This document shows, one piece after another, positions 24,504-36,629 of a stretch of 64,000 bases of DNA. Position 1 is the stretch's first letter. Every line of letters begins with the position of its first letter. The translations under genes and the position numbers were made by a program. The DNA lies in contig CM114272.1 in NCBI GenBank assembly GCA_050084515.1, forward strand, positions 21,452,001 to 21,516,000, written 5' to 3'. The DNA comes from Blasia pusilla. Taxonomy: Eukaryota; Marchantiophyta; Marchantiopsida; Blasiales. The notes beneath the pieces were generated by a model. That model was not told where the DNA came from, ran no database searches, and was given only the letters and a program-made list of their open reading frames with translations.

Positions 24504-24537
24504 TAGAGTTATGCCCATAATATTGGGCATAACTCTA
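24504..24537. repeat. Perfect 14-bp inverted repeat
   Basis: TAGAGTTATGCCCA (24504-24517) and TGGGCATAACTCTA (24524-24537) are exact reverse complements around a 6-base centre. No gene is adjacent, so a terminator role is not implied. Confidence 0.7.
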
Positions 24538-24964
24538 GATTTGAATCTAGCATTTGTACCTACAAATGGAGATATAATTTTAAGGTGTATGTCGTGTGGA
24601 TCTAAAAGGGATTAAGCCACCATGTTGGTTTATGATAGTTGTTCTATTAACTGAGTGGGCAAATATCATGCTCCGCCACTCCTCTTCACATGCTTCCCAT
24701 AAGATGATGGATGTGTTGCAAATGTGTACAGTGTAGTGGATTATATTTAGTTAGATTTGATTGGTATTACCTAGAGTTAAAAGACCTGATGTTCAATTAA
24801 AGTATATATGTTGTATGGTGTTGGTGCATGTATATATCAGAGTGCATTTTTATGTGAATGTGAAGATTCCTTTGTATTAGGATGATTGATGGTTTTTCTT
24901 TAATGTGGAAGTGAATAACCATCAAAATGCGCATTATAATCATCATTGCAAAATTAGTCGCCCA

Positions 24965-25370
24965 TCAGAGTTCTACCACGGCAATGGTATAGGGAATTAG
25001 TAAGCTCTTCTCCAATAACTTTGTCAAGAGTGGTTATATGAGGTTAGTTGCAACTGTATTGTATAAAGATTGATGTTTTATATGACAACTTTCCTATTTT
25101 TTTTATTTCAACTCAGGAGACATGTTGACTAAGTAAAAAATAACTTGTGTATGTAGGTTACCAATTTGGGCAACCGTCCGGGGAAAGGCTCATTTGGCTC
25201 TTTTGAAGGGTGGGTAAGGTGAGGATATGGCTTCCAAGAGTTATTTGTCTCATGTGGAGCTCCATATGAGAGATGTCTCTTGGGCCTAGAAAACATCTTC
25301 CTGGTATGGTTGGTTATGAGCTAGTGTGTTTGAATTTGAATTTCCTCATGACATAGAATGGATGTGGTTT
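24965..25370 (+). repeat. Direct repeat, copy 2 (sHSP spacer)
   Basis: Second copy of 21860-22237, about 3.1 kb away in the same orientation and similarly lacking coding potential. Confidence 0.55.
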
Positions 25371-25936
25371 AGGGTATAATAGTAAACATGTGTGAGTGTA
25401 CGAATCTTATCGTGTGTTGGGAAGAAGAATTATGGTGTTTGTGGTATGGATGTGAGTAGTTACATGTATGCAAACTACATAGTGATTGTATTTTTTTTGT
25501 AATGAAATTATTTTTCCATTTATTTATTCTTTATTTCTATTTTCCTCAAGAAAATTTGCCATCTGATTTACCAAGGTGGGAACTATCAAATTTCCCCTTC
25601 TAGTGATCTTTTTCTTTTGGAAATTATATTGACCATGTGACTTCCAAGTTCAAGTTGGAATTAGGTAGAATTAATTTTTTATGCAATCCATGGATAAATA
25701 ATGGTCATATTCTTACAACGTTTCAAGCGCTCTACTTAGACTATTAAAAAAGTTGGCTTTATTTACCTGCCTTTGTATAAGGTTTTCACGAATGAAATGA
25801 TAAATTTTTATACTACGTCTATATTTTCAATCATGAAATTCCTACATGCGATAAAAAGTATTTTTCCATGTACCGATGATTTGGAGACCAGTTGACGCAG
25901 AGCCGAAGAAGGAACAGCCGAGAACATCCGAGTTCG

Positions 25937-25944
25937 TTCTAGAA
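25937..25944 (+). promoter_or_regulatory. Heat-shock element, distal half-site pair
   Basis: CGTTCTAGAAAGC contains nTTCnnGAAn, conserved with 21194-21201 in the other arm. Confidence 0.45.
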
Positions 25945-26000
25945 AGCTGGAGAAATTACGGAGCACAGACGATAGCAGGGCACGAAGAACAGTCTCCGAG

Positions 26001-26015
26001 TTTCGAGAGGATTCC
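26001..26015 (+). promoter_or_regulatory. Heat-shock element, proximal
   Basis: TTTCGAGAGGATTCC has the nTTCn nGAGn nTTCn pattern found at the matching place of the paralogue, about 55 bp before the TATA box. Confidence 0.5.
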
Positions 26016-26068
26016 ACGTTCCAGCGAACTCCAGACAGCACCAGATGTATGTAACTGCGGAGCTCTGT

Positions 26069-26076
26069 CTATATAC
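26069..26076 (+). promoter_or_regulatory. TATA box of the right sHSP gene
   Basis: CTATATAC in gagctctgtctatatacac, about 165 bp before the ATG at 26238; aligned with the box of the left paralogue. Confidence 0.55.
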
Positions 26077-26237
26077 ACATATCGTCTTGGCGCTGCCACC
26101 ATCCGAAATTTATTTTGCGTTTGCGTGCATCTGCCCGAAGCGCTCATTGATTGATCTGCAGAGGCTGTGATCACGAACGGCAGGCTTTTCAGCCGGAAAT
26201 AGTTCCACCAACGCGGAAAATTGACTTCAGGGAAGCT

Positions 26238-27106
26238 ATGGCGCTGACTCCTTTCGGGTCTGGTTTCGGCAGAGTCTGGGATCCCCTGTCATCTTTCTCT
26301 GCGAGAAGCATATTGGATCCGTTCGATTTCATGGACTCCGTGCCTGCTCAAGTTCGTTCGTTCGCACGAGATGCGCATGCCGTTGCGGGCACCAGAGTTG
26401 ATTGGGTGGAAAATGAGGATGCCCACGTCTTCAAGGCCGATCTGCCAGGTACGATCGTCAGTAGATCGCACACTCCACGAATGCACACACATCGTTACCT
26501 GTTCTAACCTAGTTCCATGTCTTCTTCTCTCGATGATCCGACGCTGCAGCAGAGTCTTCGCTATCCCAGCGGAGCTCAAAATAGTTCCAAACTCTCTCCC
26601 TCTGCTTCTGTTGACCATGTGTCTGTTCCCTCCGGTTACCGAATACCGACTTACAATCGTACCTGGAGGATTGCGAAACCTACTCTTCTGGCCTCAACTG
26701 AATGCTCTTCTCGTCGTGGATTAGGAAAGACAATTGATAGCAATTCGAGTACGAGTCACGAAAGCATGGAGACTAGGCACCGCCAGGGTTTGTGTGAGTA
26801 CTGACGGAGATGAGTGGTGTCCTGGCCTCCGTGTGCGCAGGATTGAGAAAGGAGGATGTGAAGGTAGAGCTGCAAGATGATCGAGTGTTGCAAATAAGTG
26901 GGGAGCGCAGCAAAGAGGAGGAGAAGAAGACTGATACGTGGCATCGGGTCGAGCGCTCTCATGGTCGATTTCTGAGGCAATTCAAACTTCCCAACAATGT
27001 GAAAGCGAATGAGGTCAGTGCCAAAGTGGAGAATGGTGTCCTCACTGTAACAGTTCCTAAAGCTCCCAAGCCGGAGCGCCAAGCTCGCAACATCGACATC
27101 GCTTGA
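26238..27106 (+). CDS. Class I small heat-shock protein (Hsp20), two exons, paralogue
   Basis: Exon 1 is 26238-26448 and exon 2 26841-27106; the 392-bp GT-AG intron is at the same codon as in the left copy. The 158-residue protein differs from the left copy only at scattered positions: near residues 12-13 and 25-26 of exon 1, residue 38, and a few residues near the C-terminus ([10 protein letters not shown] instead of [10 protein letters not shown]). The alpha-crystallin domain is otherwise the same, including [19 protein letters not shown] and the IDI anchor. Both copies are intact, so both may be expressed; the coding identity far exceeds that of intron and flanks. This suggests purifying selection or gene conversion between the inverted arms. 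The ATG at 26238 is chosen because it aligns with the paralogue and the family N-terminus; an upstream in-frame extension to 26151 falls in the leader. Confidence 0.92.
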
Positions 27107-27545
27107 CAGCGCACGTAGTTTCACAATTCGATAGACCTTCATTGTGAAATAGGTTTGTAAAGTAATAGGTGGAGTGCTAGTTACCTCCAGATGGTCGACA
27201 GTGGCAAGGGAATTTCCTTGGTTGGCAAGCATCGCTCTCATATCGGGATGGCAGCTGGTTAGCGGCAGTGCTCTCTGATTTTCTAGTCCGACAACGGAAG
27301 AAAGATAGTGTCCGACTAATTCTGCTGCGTGAGAAAGAGCTGAAGCTTTTGCCTGAATCGAAACGGATCTCTGTTAAATTTGTGTACACACGCAAATTCG
27401 GCCTGAATACAAAGATGATCAATCAACGTTCATCCTGAACTCTGCCTCGGTTTCTCGTCGATGAGGATATTGAGCAATTCAATAGTCTGACGTTTGATCA
27501 GTAAGCTCCAGTGAATGAGTCTCCGGCAAAGTATGAAAAGTCGGT

Positions 27546-30524
27546 TCTTTCCTTTCTTCTTGTCAAACAGAAAGTCGCTGAACCTACTGGTCGAAACCTG
27601 GATGAGCTTCTAGTTTGAACAAATGGACAGATGGAATATTTTTATTCCACCATGAAAACATTGAATTGTTCCTATATGGATATGTGAGAACACTTGTCTT
27701 ATCATAAAATTGAGGGACTTAAAACCAACCCGTTTAATGTGAGGAAAGAATTATGGGGTGAGATGGCATATTTATGGCATCATGTGCCATTATGAATACT
27801 AAGCATAGATGTTATTTTTAAAGCAACCAAGAACTAGCCCAAATAGAGTGTGAGGTAGGGGGGACCATAAAAGCTTGTAGCTCAATTTTGGTCATGTCAC
27901 CAAGATATCATTTAATTGACATAAAGAGAAATTAGTCATGTTTAACAACGAGATGGATATGAACCATTTAAATCCATGAGTGACTAAGGTAGATCACTAT
28001 TAGATTCTTAAATCGGGATGTGGTGTTGAGGACCCAAGACCTCTTTGAAGTTAAATGGACATGAACTCACTCGATGGTAAGAGTTTTGTGAGGACTAAAA
28101 TACCACGAAGCCAGATTGAGGAATACTCACCTCATAAATAAGACGGTGTTTTACGTCTTAAGCCAAAATCAGACTGCGATAGATTTAGCTGACAAGCTTC
28201 ATAACAAATTTCATTAATCAACTTCATGGGAAATTGGAGCTAATGAAAAACATATTTGATGTTGATGGAGTCATAAACTTCATAGAGATGATGGGGAAAG
28301 AGTGCAACTCCCCAAAACTTGCACTCGACATGAAGTTGAGTGTGATCCAACCTGAAAAAGAAGTTGAAGGATATTGGGGAGTGTGACCCTGAAAATCAAG
28401 TTTATGAAGCTAGAAGTGGACATCAACATGGCTACTCAACTAGTGGTGTGGTATTTAAGTATCGAGAAATTTCAAGACCAGTAAAATTTTGGCCACTTAG
28501 GAATAAATATCATTTGGTAGGGGCGGAGAAAGCGTGATAAGACAAGGATTCAAGGAGGCCCCAATCCCAAAATTTTCAAACCCCAACAATCACCAACATC
28601 AAAAAATTTGGAGTTGCATCATTTTGATATTGATCAAAATTCAATATGTGGTGTTTTATCAACAACCCTAATGTAAGATATTGTAAGATATCGTAACTAC
28701 CATCCTCCCACTCAAGCATGTGCAAGTTTAAAATGTGTCTTGAAAAATACCATTATAAATAAGAGATCACGTTTGAATTAGGTTTGATTGACAGCGTGAC
28801 GCCTTGCATTGAAAATTATAATTGCCTCGTATATTAATGAACCAAACCCTAAATCTGTGAGCGACGTCAAAGCAATTAAGTGTCACAGTGCAAACTAGAA
28901 AATAGAAAGGAAAAGAGAGTTATTAATCTCATTGTGAGTGAATCATCTTTATCCAATAGTCAACTCACTTATCTATATTATTATTGGACAGTGCCCTTTC
29001 GTTTTTCAAACTTCTCTCCTCTTGACACTAGACACCTTCAAGCAATAGGATAACTTGCCTTCTAAGCCAATAGGACCACTCCCAGTTGATTTAAAATGGG
29101 ACTTGAAGATTTTGAAAGTTAATTTTTGAAATTAAGAGTTTTTAAAAGAGATCATAAAAAACTATAAGAATTTACAACAAATTGTGCAAATATCACTTTG
29201 TGCACCTTAAGTTCTTAGATACTTTTACCACTTTTCTCTACCATATTTCCCTATCCTTTTTATGTGGAATCCTCAAGAGCATATTTGAAGTTCTAATATT
29301 CTTTCATTTAGTATAGATAACCAACATGAAGATTCTTAACATAAATTTTCTTGTACTAGTAAGATATTTGTGCAATACAAGAATATGAAAATACTAATAA
29401 TAAGAAATTTTTTATCAAAGGATTTCCTCCTATACATCATATTAGGTATGAAATTTCTTTTTTGATTTGAATTTTAATCACTTCTTGTGATATTAATTTT
29501 ATTTCTTTATGTACTCTGAAAAACCTTATATATAATTAAAAATAATAAATTATTATTACAAGTAAATTGTCTTCCATCTTTTCCAAATTTGACCTTGACC
29601 GACCTAAACAAATCATAACGAATAGAAAATTGAAATCTACACAAACAAAAGGTAAAACCCGACCAAATACAATTAATGAGACGAGAGGAATCAAAACTCC
29701 ATCTCCAATGTGATGATTTCAAAATCAATAGTATGAATTCATAAATAAACAATAGAATGTTTTAAATTTATCCACTTGAACCATTCATATTTTTACTATT
29801 TTGTGAAATTATGAATGTGAAAAATTTTTCAAAACATAAACTCATATGCAAGCAAATTAGTCAATAAATACATATTATAAAATCTGCCTATGAATCATAA
29901 AATGCATGACAAGAGTAGGAGAGTTGTATGTATATGGAAGAAGAAGCATTGTTTTTATAGATTCAATCTACCATCTTCAATTTATCTAACCGTCCAGCAT
30001 AGTTTGGACATTCCTCGTTGAAGTGCAGCGAGGGAGGGATTGATATCGGAAACCTATCCGTTCATTATCCACTTATAAAACCCACTCCATGGACAATTCC
30101 ATGTGCTTATGACCGAATTTTCCTTCTACTTCTCTTCTCAAAATTCCTCAAGGACAATGATATGCGCTTTGAGCCATCTGTCCTTGGCTTATGTACATAA
30201 GTCGGTGCCCTCCACTGATACGGACCAATTCTTCCGAAAGCCCACCATACATAAGCGGAAGCTGGTCGGAAGAAGACGCTTGTTGAAGGCACGTAGCGCC
30301 TACAACTCTAGAGGATCAGGAACGCGATTCAAGCTTGCTACTCGCGATGCGTAAGGTCGTCCGTTCGGTCACGTAATTGGACTTGGGTGATATGATTCCT
30401 GAGCGAGATCTCTCCACGAACTCGAGAACGATCTATTGCTTGCCCTTGGAAAAGCAGTAACTCGTCTGGAAGAAAGAAAGCCGATCCCCTAGAGAGACGA
30501 GGGTCCTGCAAGATTTGGAGTGTT
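27546..30524. other. AT-rich intergenic DNA, no gene
   Basis: No gene. The segment near 28960-29100 (tctatattattattgg .. ccaataggaccactccc) resembles, in inverted orientation, 60330-60480, so it is part of a dispersed repeat. Confidence 0.4.
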
Positions 30525-32027
30525 TCACCAGTTCCACACGACGTCCACGGTGTTCTCGAGGTATCTCACTACTTGCGCTCGGAGTGCCGGAGCCTTGTAC
30601 GCGCGAGAAAGGTTGAACATCTCCCACAAGTTGTCGGCGTTGAGCTTCTTGCACAACTCCTGATCGCATAGACCCTTGAGGTGACTGAAGTTGTAGATGT
30701 GGGCCACCTTCAGGACCTTCTCCGGAGGCACGTCTTCCGCGAAGAAGATGTCGCCCGTGTAGCAGTAGCCTATGATGGCTTTCATGACCGGACAAGATTG
30801 AAACTCGTTCCTTCGACGCTTCTCCAGACTCCAATCCGTGCCATACTTGTTCTGTCTGCCTGCCTACACGCATCAGAAGAGGGAATCCAGACTTCATTAC
30901 CCTAAACCCTTCCTCTCGATCCACCCTATAGCCAGCACCAGGTTTCTCCGCGCGGCATGCGCGGTATCTCGATCGAAAATGGAGCTCTACGGTTTTGGAG
31001 AATTGGTAGACAGCGTCAATGACCGTGATCGAGAAGTTCAGCTCGATCGAAGAGGAAGGTCTGGACCGGGCGGTACTGACTCCTTCTACGTAGCGACGAA
31101 TCGAGACCTATAAGAGGTAGCATCCCATGGTTTCCACCTCAAGAAGCTACGCAACGACTGGTAAATAATGCGAACAAAGAAATATCAGACCGCAAGCTCG
31201 ACGACGGTGGGGAATTGCTAGCCAGCATCTGCGATGAGTGTAAGCGCGGTCGGTCGACAGAAGAAGAATGAAATGACCAGTCTCGACAGATCCCTACCGA
31301 ACAGACGCATCCGACTCGCCTCAATCTCAATTTCAAGAGCATCGGGTGCTAATTAGTCATTGAAAGGATTGCGAAATGGAACCACAAGCTAAGCTCAGTC
31401 GAGAAATTTAAATGGATTTGGGCCGCGAGACTATGCAGAAGCTGATTAGTGGTGAGCGACTCTCACCGTAGCCAGGAATCGGCGTCCACCGCACAGGAAG
31501 CCGCAGGCAGGGAGAGCTTCAGTTGCGTGGTCTGTTTTTGAAGACATGGTGACGGAGAGATCCAGGTCGAGCTTTCGGAGGAAGCGCAGTCTTCGTTGCG
31601 CATCTTCGTAGGCCAAGTTCAGAGCGCTGACTTCGCCTCTTAAAGAAACGACGTCTTTTCTCGTGACGCGAATTTCTTTCTCGTGGGCAGACCTGTGCTG
31701 CTGCAATCGAGCGGACTCCTTCTTCGCCTCGATCATTTGTGCCTCCAAAGCTGCAAATTTCTGCTCATTCATCTGCGACGGCTTCGAATGGTTCCTCTGC
31801 CGCTCCTCTGCGAAAACTGTCACGCAACCCTCGCACACGAACGACAATTCGGATTGCTTCTGCTGAGAAAAGGATGTCGAGAAGTAGAATTTCGAATTAA
31901 GAGGACATCTGAAACATTCCTCGGCCTCACGACATTCGCACGAGCTGCTAAGGACTTCCAATGCTCCAGCCCCTCCTCCATCGCCACCATAAACAACGCG
32001 AGCCATGACACTAGCGCTACCTTCCAT
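30525..32027 (-). CDS. BTB/POZ-BACK protein with N-terminal coiled coil (exon structure partly unresolved)
   Basis: The first exon runs from the ATG at 32027 to about 31457. It encodes Cys-rich pieces (SSCECREAEECFRC, FVCEGC), then a charged coiled coil (MNEQKFAALEAQMIEAKKE onwards), then ACGFLCGGRRFLAT, which matches the start of a BTB fold and ends at an ACG|GTGAGA donor. A candidate middle exon near 31240 reads MLASNSP, as in the BTB A1/A2 region. The last exon (about 30525-30806) reads VMKAIIGYCYTGDIFF, VLKVAHIYNFSHLKGLCDQEL, then DNLWEMFNLSRAY, the second half of BTB plus the beginning of BACK, stopping at VVWNW. Plant proteins of this kind act as dimerising adaptors, often for CUL3 ubiquitin ligases. 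The exact middle splice sites are uncertain and the BTB centre looks short, so a decaying gene is possible. Confidence 0.55.
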
Positions 32028-33026
32028 TATCCCACGAATCGTGTCAGAAGAGACCTACTCATGTGCGAAGGTCATATGACGATCGATGGAGCGAGAATTC
32101 AAATGGGCAAGCTTAAGACCGGCATTCGGAAGCAGAAGGCTCCCCTCCCCGGGCGCTCAAGAACCGGATCTTCTGCCCGTGACAAGTCGATGTCACACCA
32201 AAATGCCGTCATCAGCACTGAATGCTGACAAAAGAATTACGATTTCCTCATAGCACAATCGCTCACAGGACGATGGAATCAGTAGAGAGTCTCGACGACG
32301 AAGAACCGCAATTTCTTCGCGGCAGAATCGACCACTGGATGATGGAATCCACAACCTCACCGGGGGCGTTAAGGCATGCGAGCGTGTTGGAATCGAAACG
32401 CATGGTCACGCGTGCACTTATTACGTTACTGACAGCCGCTAAGCTTCAAGCTCGATCGATGTGCGTCAACTGCCTCTAGTGTCATGTAGGTGGGCGGAGA
32501 TGCAGACGTGAATTTGAACGGAGGGTTGTAGCTCAGTCCGCTCTTTCCACGACCCATGATCCGGGTCGCGTCTGTCGAGGCGGTAGCAGTTCACGACTCA
32601 CACAGGCCTACCTAGCACTAGCTTGCGCAACAGCTCCCAACCTAGGATGCGTTGAAGTGACAGTCTCCACTTCGAAGTGGATTTGCGCCTCCATAGCAAG
32701 CGGCTGCTTCCTGACCCCTAGCTGTCTGTCGATCTGTGCGTCGTGCAGCATGTTTTCTCCCCCATTCTGTTCCGCTCAATCTTTGTTGGCGTACCTCCTT
32801 CCAGAAGCCCTATGTTACGGTCTCTTCCGGACAGTTGCTCCGGCTGTTTTTCTCCACCATCGCTAGGCTTTCGAGCGCGAACTTCGCGAAGGTGACCGAG
32901 AGATGATCGAGTTTTTCGCCATAACGTTGATATTGGTGTCATGGGAAGGTCTTTTTGCACTTAAACCTTCCGGTTTTGCTTAAACGAAGTATTTTTAAGA
33001 AAAGTGCTATGTGTACGTAGATGAGA
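32028..33026. other. Intergenic, upstream of the BTB gene
   Basis: Balanced composition but no recognisable coding region. ttgtagctcagtcc at about 32526 recalls a tRNA A box but no cloverleaf follows. Confidence 0.35.
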
Positions 33027-33250
33027 GGTATAGTTTGTATGAATTTTAAATTCGTATCAACTATACATATGGTGGATATCTATACTATTATAGGAGGATT
33101 GGGTTTGAGGAGGAGCCTCCGCTCCGTGCCGCGTGGCTTCTAAAATCAATCCACACATTGACACGTGGCTTCTCAAGTTTACCCACACATTGACACGTCC
33201 TATGTGTACTCTTGCACGTCCGTTAAATAAAATGGGTGTATACTTCAAAC
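33027..33250. mobile_element. Helitron- or MITE-like fragment
   Basis: A near-palindrome with about 20-bp arms (GTATAGTTTGTATGAATTT / AAATTCGTATCAACTATAC, 33027-33066) precedes tatctatactattataggaggattgggtttgaggaggagcc at 33074 onwards. The tatactattata..gaggagga pattern and the repeated cacacattgacacgtgg blocks (33150-33200) are typical of non-autonomous plant repeats. A related gaggatgtc..gaggaggattt pattern occurs at 59715. Confidence 0.35.
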
Positions 33251-34253
33251 TTCCACTCCATATACTTACATTCCTTGATTCGTGGGAATGGCGACGTTTT
33301 GACTGTTAATACCGTTATGGAGAAAGCTAATTTCTAGCCGTCGATCTTAATCTCCGCACAAATAGTCCATTTTGAAATTAGGGTTCTGACGTGTTGGGAG
33401 CTTCTAGTGCCACATATTTAGGCTTTTGTCCCATTTGTCATGACACTGTGGCACCTTGGGAAAAGTTAGTCACATTCGGAACTTTGAGAGTGCCTTCAGG
33501 CTTGGATGTGCGAAGTTTCTATTAGTAGTTTGAGATTGGGCACATATATAGGGACGTCCTCTTGCTTCGAGGTTGTTTTTAAAACCAACAGTCTGATTCT
33601 TCTTGCTGTTAGCTCTCATCCTTTGCTGACCTACATCAATGCTACTTTCTTGCTATTCTTGAAATCTATGTTGTTCTCTGCATCTAATACTGTTCGTAGT
33701 CATACATTACTACTTCCTAAAACATTGCAATGGATTACTTTTTACTATCTATCCATGTCTACGCTTCCCGAGGGTTCCAAAGTGGAGTTGGGCATGCACT
33801 CTACATTTAAACATTTCATCAACTCACTCTTTATAATGTGTCCAAAAATACATTTTGTAGGACATCCAAAGTGGAGTTGCGCATGCTATAAACATTCAAC
33901 ATTGTAAGTATCTATTGAGCATGTTGAGCGCCTAACATGTTGAGCCTTTCCAAGTCCTTGATGTGTTGTTGCCAACTGCACAATATCTTCAATACAAATG
34001 TTCAGGGCCCTAGGGAGAACTAGCCAAAATATTGTATGCAGGATTTTAACAAGGAGAGGCAATGACTCAGAGACCCACCCCAATGAAATCTACACAAGGT
34101 AGAGGAAAGATAATTTTGAAGAAGGAGTCTTGCCCAACAACTTCCAATCGACACTACGGTGTTAAATGGAATACTACACCTTTGGAGGGACCTACATGGT
34201 CCCCAATTACACGAGATTATTCCATCCAAGTAGAATGAAGCCCGAAATGTCGT
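33251..34253. other. Intergenic, nothing recognised
   Basis: No domain is recognisable in the short frames of either strand. Confidence 0.3.
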
Positions 34254-35159
34254 GTGGGCATAGATCCTTCTCTGGCTGGAAGTCTAGCATGGGGGACGAA
34301 GCTTAGTCATTCAAGTCAACCAGACTTCGGGGATGCTAAGAGCGATTCCATGCCGTCATCCATCCCCGACAACCAGCCCTTAGTCCAGCCAAATGTCAAC
34401 CTACCGAGGACTGTACAATCAGCTGAGTATCAGGTGAGATCAACACCCAAAAGAAAATTTCTGGGAATTGGCGGGCCTACCGCTAAATCCAAAAGTGTCA
34501 ACTCTAAAGAGTACATTCCAGATCCCGCGGGCGATCTTACTAGAGTCAATGTTTCCCGTGAAGAGGATGAAGGGGAATCTACTAGAAGTTCCAATCGAAG
34601 TAGAAAGGAAAAAAAGAAACCGGCAAAAAAGAAAGGGAGATTACTCCATGTATATCTTGACTTTAAAGTTAAGCTATGAGTTGAAGCTTTAAATCAAGAT
34701 GACTTCCAAATGATCAAAAGTTGTGGTGCTTAGACATACAACGTCCGAGCATAAGCCGTGTACTACACTCGCTTTATAAGAATCAAATGGATGATTCCAC
34801 TAAAAGCTAGCGCACATTCTAATTGATTGTAAATTCTATGTTTCATTGCTCTAAACTCTGAAAAAGGAGAGTATCAGAGAATCAATACAATCCCAGCCAT
34901 TTCGATCTCCCCTTCCCCCTAGCTTACTTTTTTGAAAGCAAAGGCCCTTCTCGTGTGCACTAATGATAATCGAAATCTAAGTAGTAGTTATAGAAGGTCC
35001 TGAAGAAGGCGGATAGTTCAACGAGAGCGCACAAGGCCAAAACAAGATTACAACCTGTACAAAAATGCAAAAAAATCAATATAAAAAATTTCAGACAGCA
35101 AGGAAAGGAAATGCAAACTGAAGGCGAACTGCAATCAAGGCCAAGGCTACCAAGCAGCG

Positions 35160-35620
35160 AGCAGATTGAACTCAAGGCAAGACGGGAGTAGGGGTCATAT
35201 ATCCGATGTTGGGTAGCGAATGGGTGTCCCCCATGGTCCTTGTATCCAAGGAGCAATGAGGAAAGATTTGAGTCTGTGAAGACTATCGGAAGTTGAATGC
35301 AGCCACCATGAAGGATTATCACCCATTGCCATTTACTAACACCATCTTAGATAAAGTAGTCGGTCATGAGCGCTATACCTTTCTGGACGGATACTCAGGT
35401 TACAACCAGGTGTCAATTAGAGAAGAAGGATCGAGCCCTGACAACTTTCACTACGGATTCGGGCACTTTTGCCTATCAAGTTATGCCCTTTGGGTTGTGC
35501 AATGCACAGGCCACTTTCCAAAGCATGGTGATATCTATTTTTCAGGAATACTTGCAAAGATTCATAGAGATCTTCCTTGATGACTTTTGCATTTTCAGTT
35601 CAGAAGCCGATCATCTATAG
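35160..35620 (+). pseudogene. Gypsy reverse transcriptase relic
   Basis: SEWVSPMVLVSKE, then DYRKLNAATMKDYHPLPF, FLDGYSGYNQVSI, a frameshift, GTFAYQVMPFGLCNAQATFQ and FLDDFCIFS (the catalytic FxDD box). One stop lies before DYRKLN and one frameshift near 35420. Confidence 0.75.
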
Positions 35621-35707
35621 AAGTTGGAGCCAACCTAAGCTCGGTGCAAAGAAGTACAATTGTCTTTGCACCCAGAGAAGTCCTACATTGCGATGAGGTA
35701 AGGTATC

Positions 35708-36325
35708 ATGTTGGGGCACCAAGTATCCTCGCGTAGTTTCAAAGTTGATAAAGCCAAGGTTGAGATAATTATGGAGTTGGAAGCCCCCAAGAGTCTTTGT
35801 GAGCTAAGAGGATTCCTGGGCCATGTGGGGTACTACCGCCGGTTCATTAAGGATGATGCAGTAAAAGCTAAGTCATTGACTACCCTATTGAAGAAGACAA
35901 CAGAGTGGGAATGGACTCCACCTTGCAAAGAAGCATTTGAAGAATTGAAGCAAGCGTTGACGACAGCCACTGTGCTTCGTCCTCTTGACTGGACAAAGAC
36001 GTTCGAGGTAAATGTAGACACTTCCTCATTCGCGATCCGGGTGGTTCTACGCCACTTGGATGATGAGAAGAGAGACTACCCGATCTACTATGTCGGTCGA
36101 AAACTTTCAGCTGCTGAACATAAGTACACTACCACGGAGAGGAAAGCCCTGGGAATGGTCTTTGCCTGCAGAAGTTTCGACATTACTTGTTGGGGTACAA
36201 GTTTTTTTTCACGTCAACCATTTTGCGGTTCGACCCTTAGTGGTGAAGGAGGATTTGTCAAGGAGGATTACTCTGTGGATTCTATTGTTGCACGAATTCA
36301 CATTCAACGTGGTCACAAGAGCTAG
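35708..36325 (+). pseudogene. Gypsy RT connection and RNase H relic
   Basis: LRGFLGHVGYYRRFI joins RT to RNase H. FEVNVDTSSFAI keeps the first catalytic Asp and YTTTERKALGMVFA the Glu. The frame then shifts: FFHVNHFAVRPLV in the next frame replaces the usual TDHxAL motif. The C-terminal part is spread over two frames. Confidence 0.75.
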
Positions 36326-36629
36326 GAAGATCCATACAACGCGGACTTCATGTCCCGCATAAGGACACCAAATGCTGATCTCACGAAGACTCTTAAAGAC
36401 AACTTCCCAAACGAAGACCAGTTTCAAATTACAAAGAGACTATGCAAAGATCAGCCTATGAAGATATCTTGCACTTCCTCATCACTCTACAATTTCCTAC
36501 CCCTATGACAACAGAAAAACCGGCCGTGTTTTTGCACAAGGTAGGACCCTATGAGCTTTGTCGGGACGTGCTATTCAAGCTTGGCGCCGATGAAGAATAC
36601 TGAAGATTTTTAGAGAAAGGAGAAGTCCC

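Larger units (their letters stand above)
25885..27545 (+). repeat. Right arm of the large inverted duplication
   Basis: Inverted homologue of 19540-21235, containing the second sHSP gene with the same intron position and promoter motifs. The spacer between the arms is about 4.6 kb and holds only repeats. Confidence 0.75.

Noticed and set aside
31683-32228. 181-residue plus-strand frame
   Set aside because: Antisense shadow of the BTB gene first exon, which has better coding character (coiled coil, BTB start).
32521-32600. Possible tRNA gene (ttgtagctcagtcc)
   Set aside because: The A-box-like start is not followed by a T-arm GGTTCRANTCC at tRNA spacing and no acceptor stem pairs.
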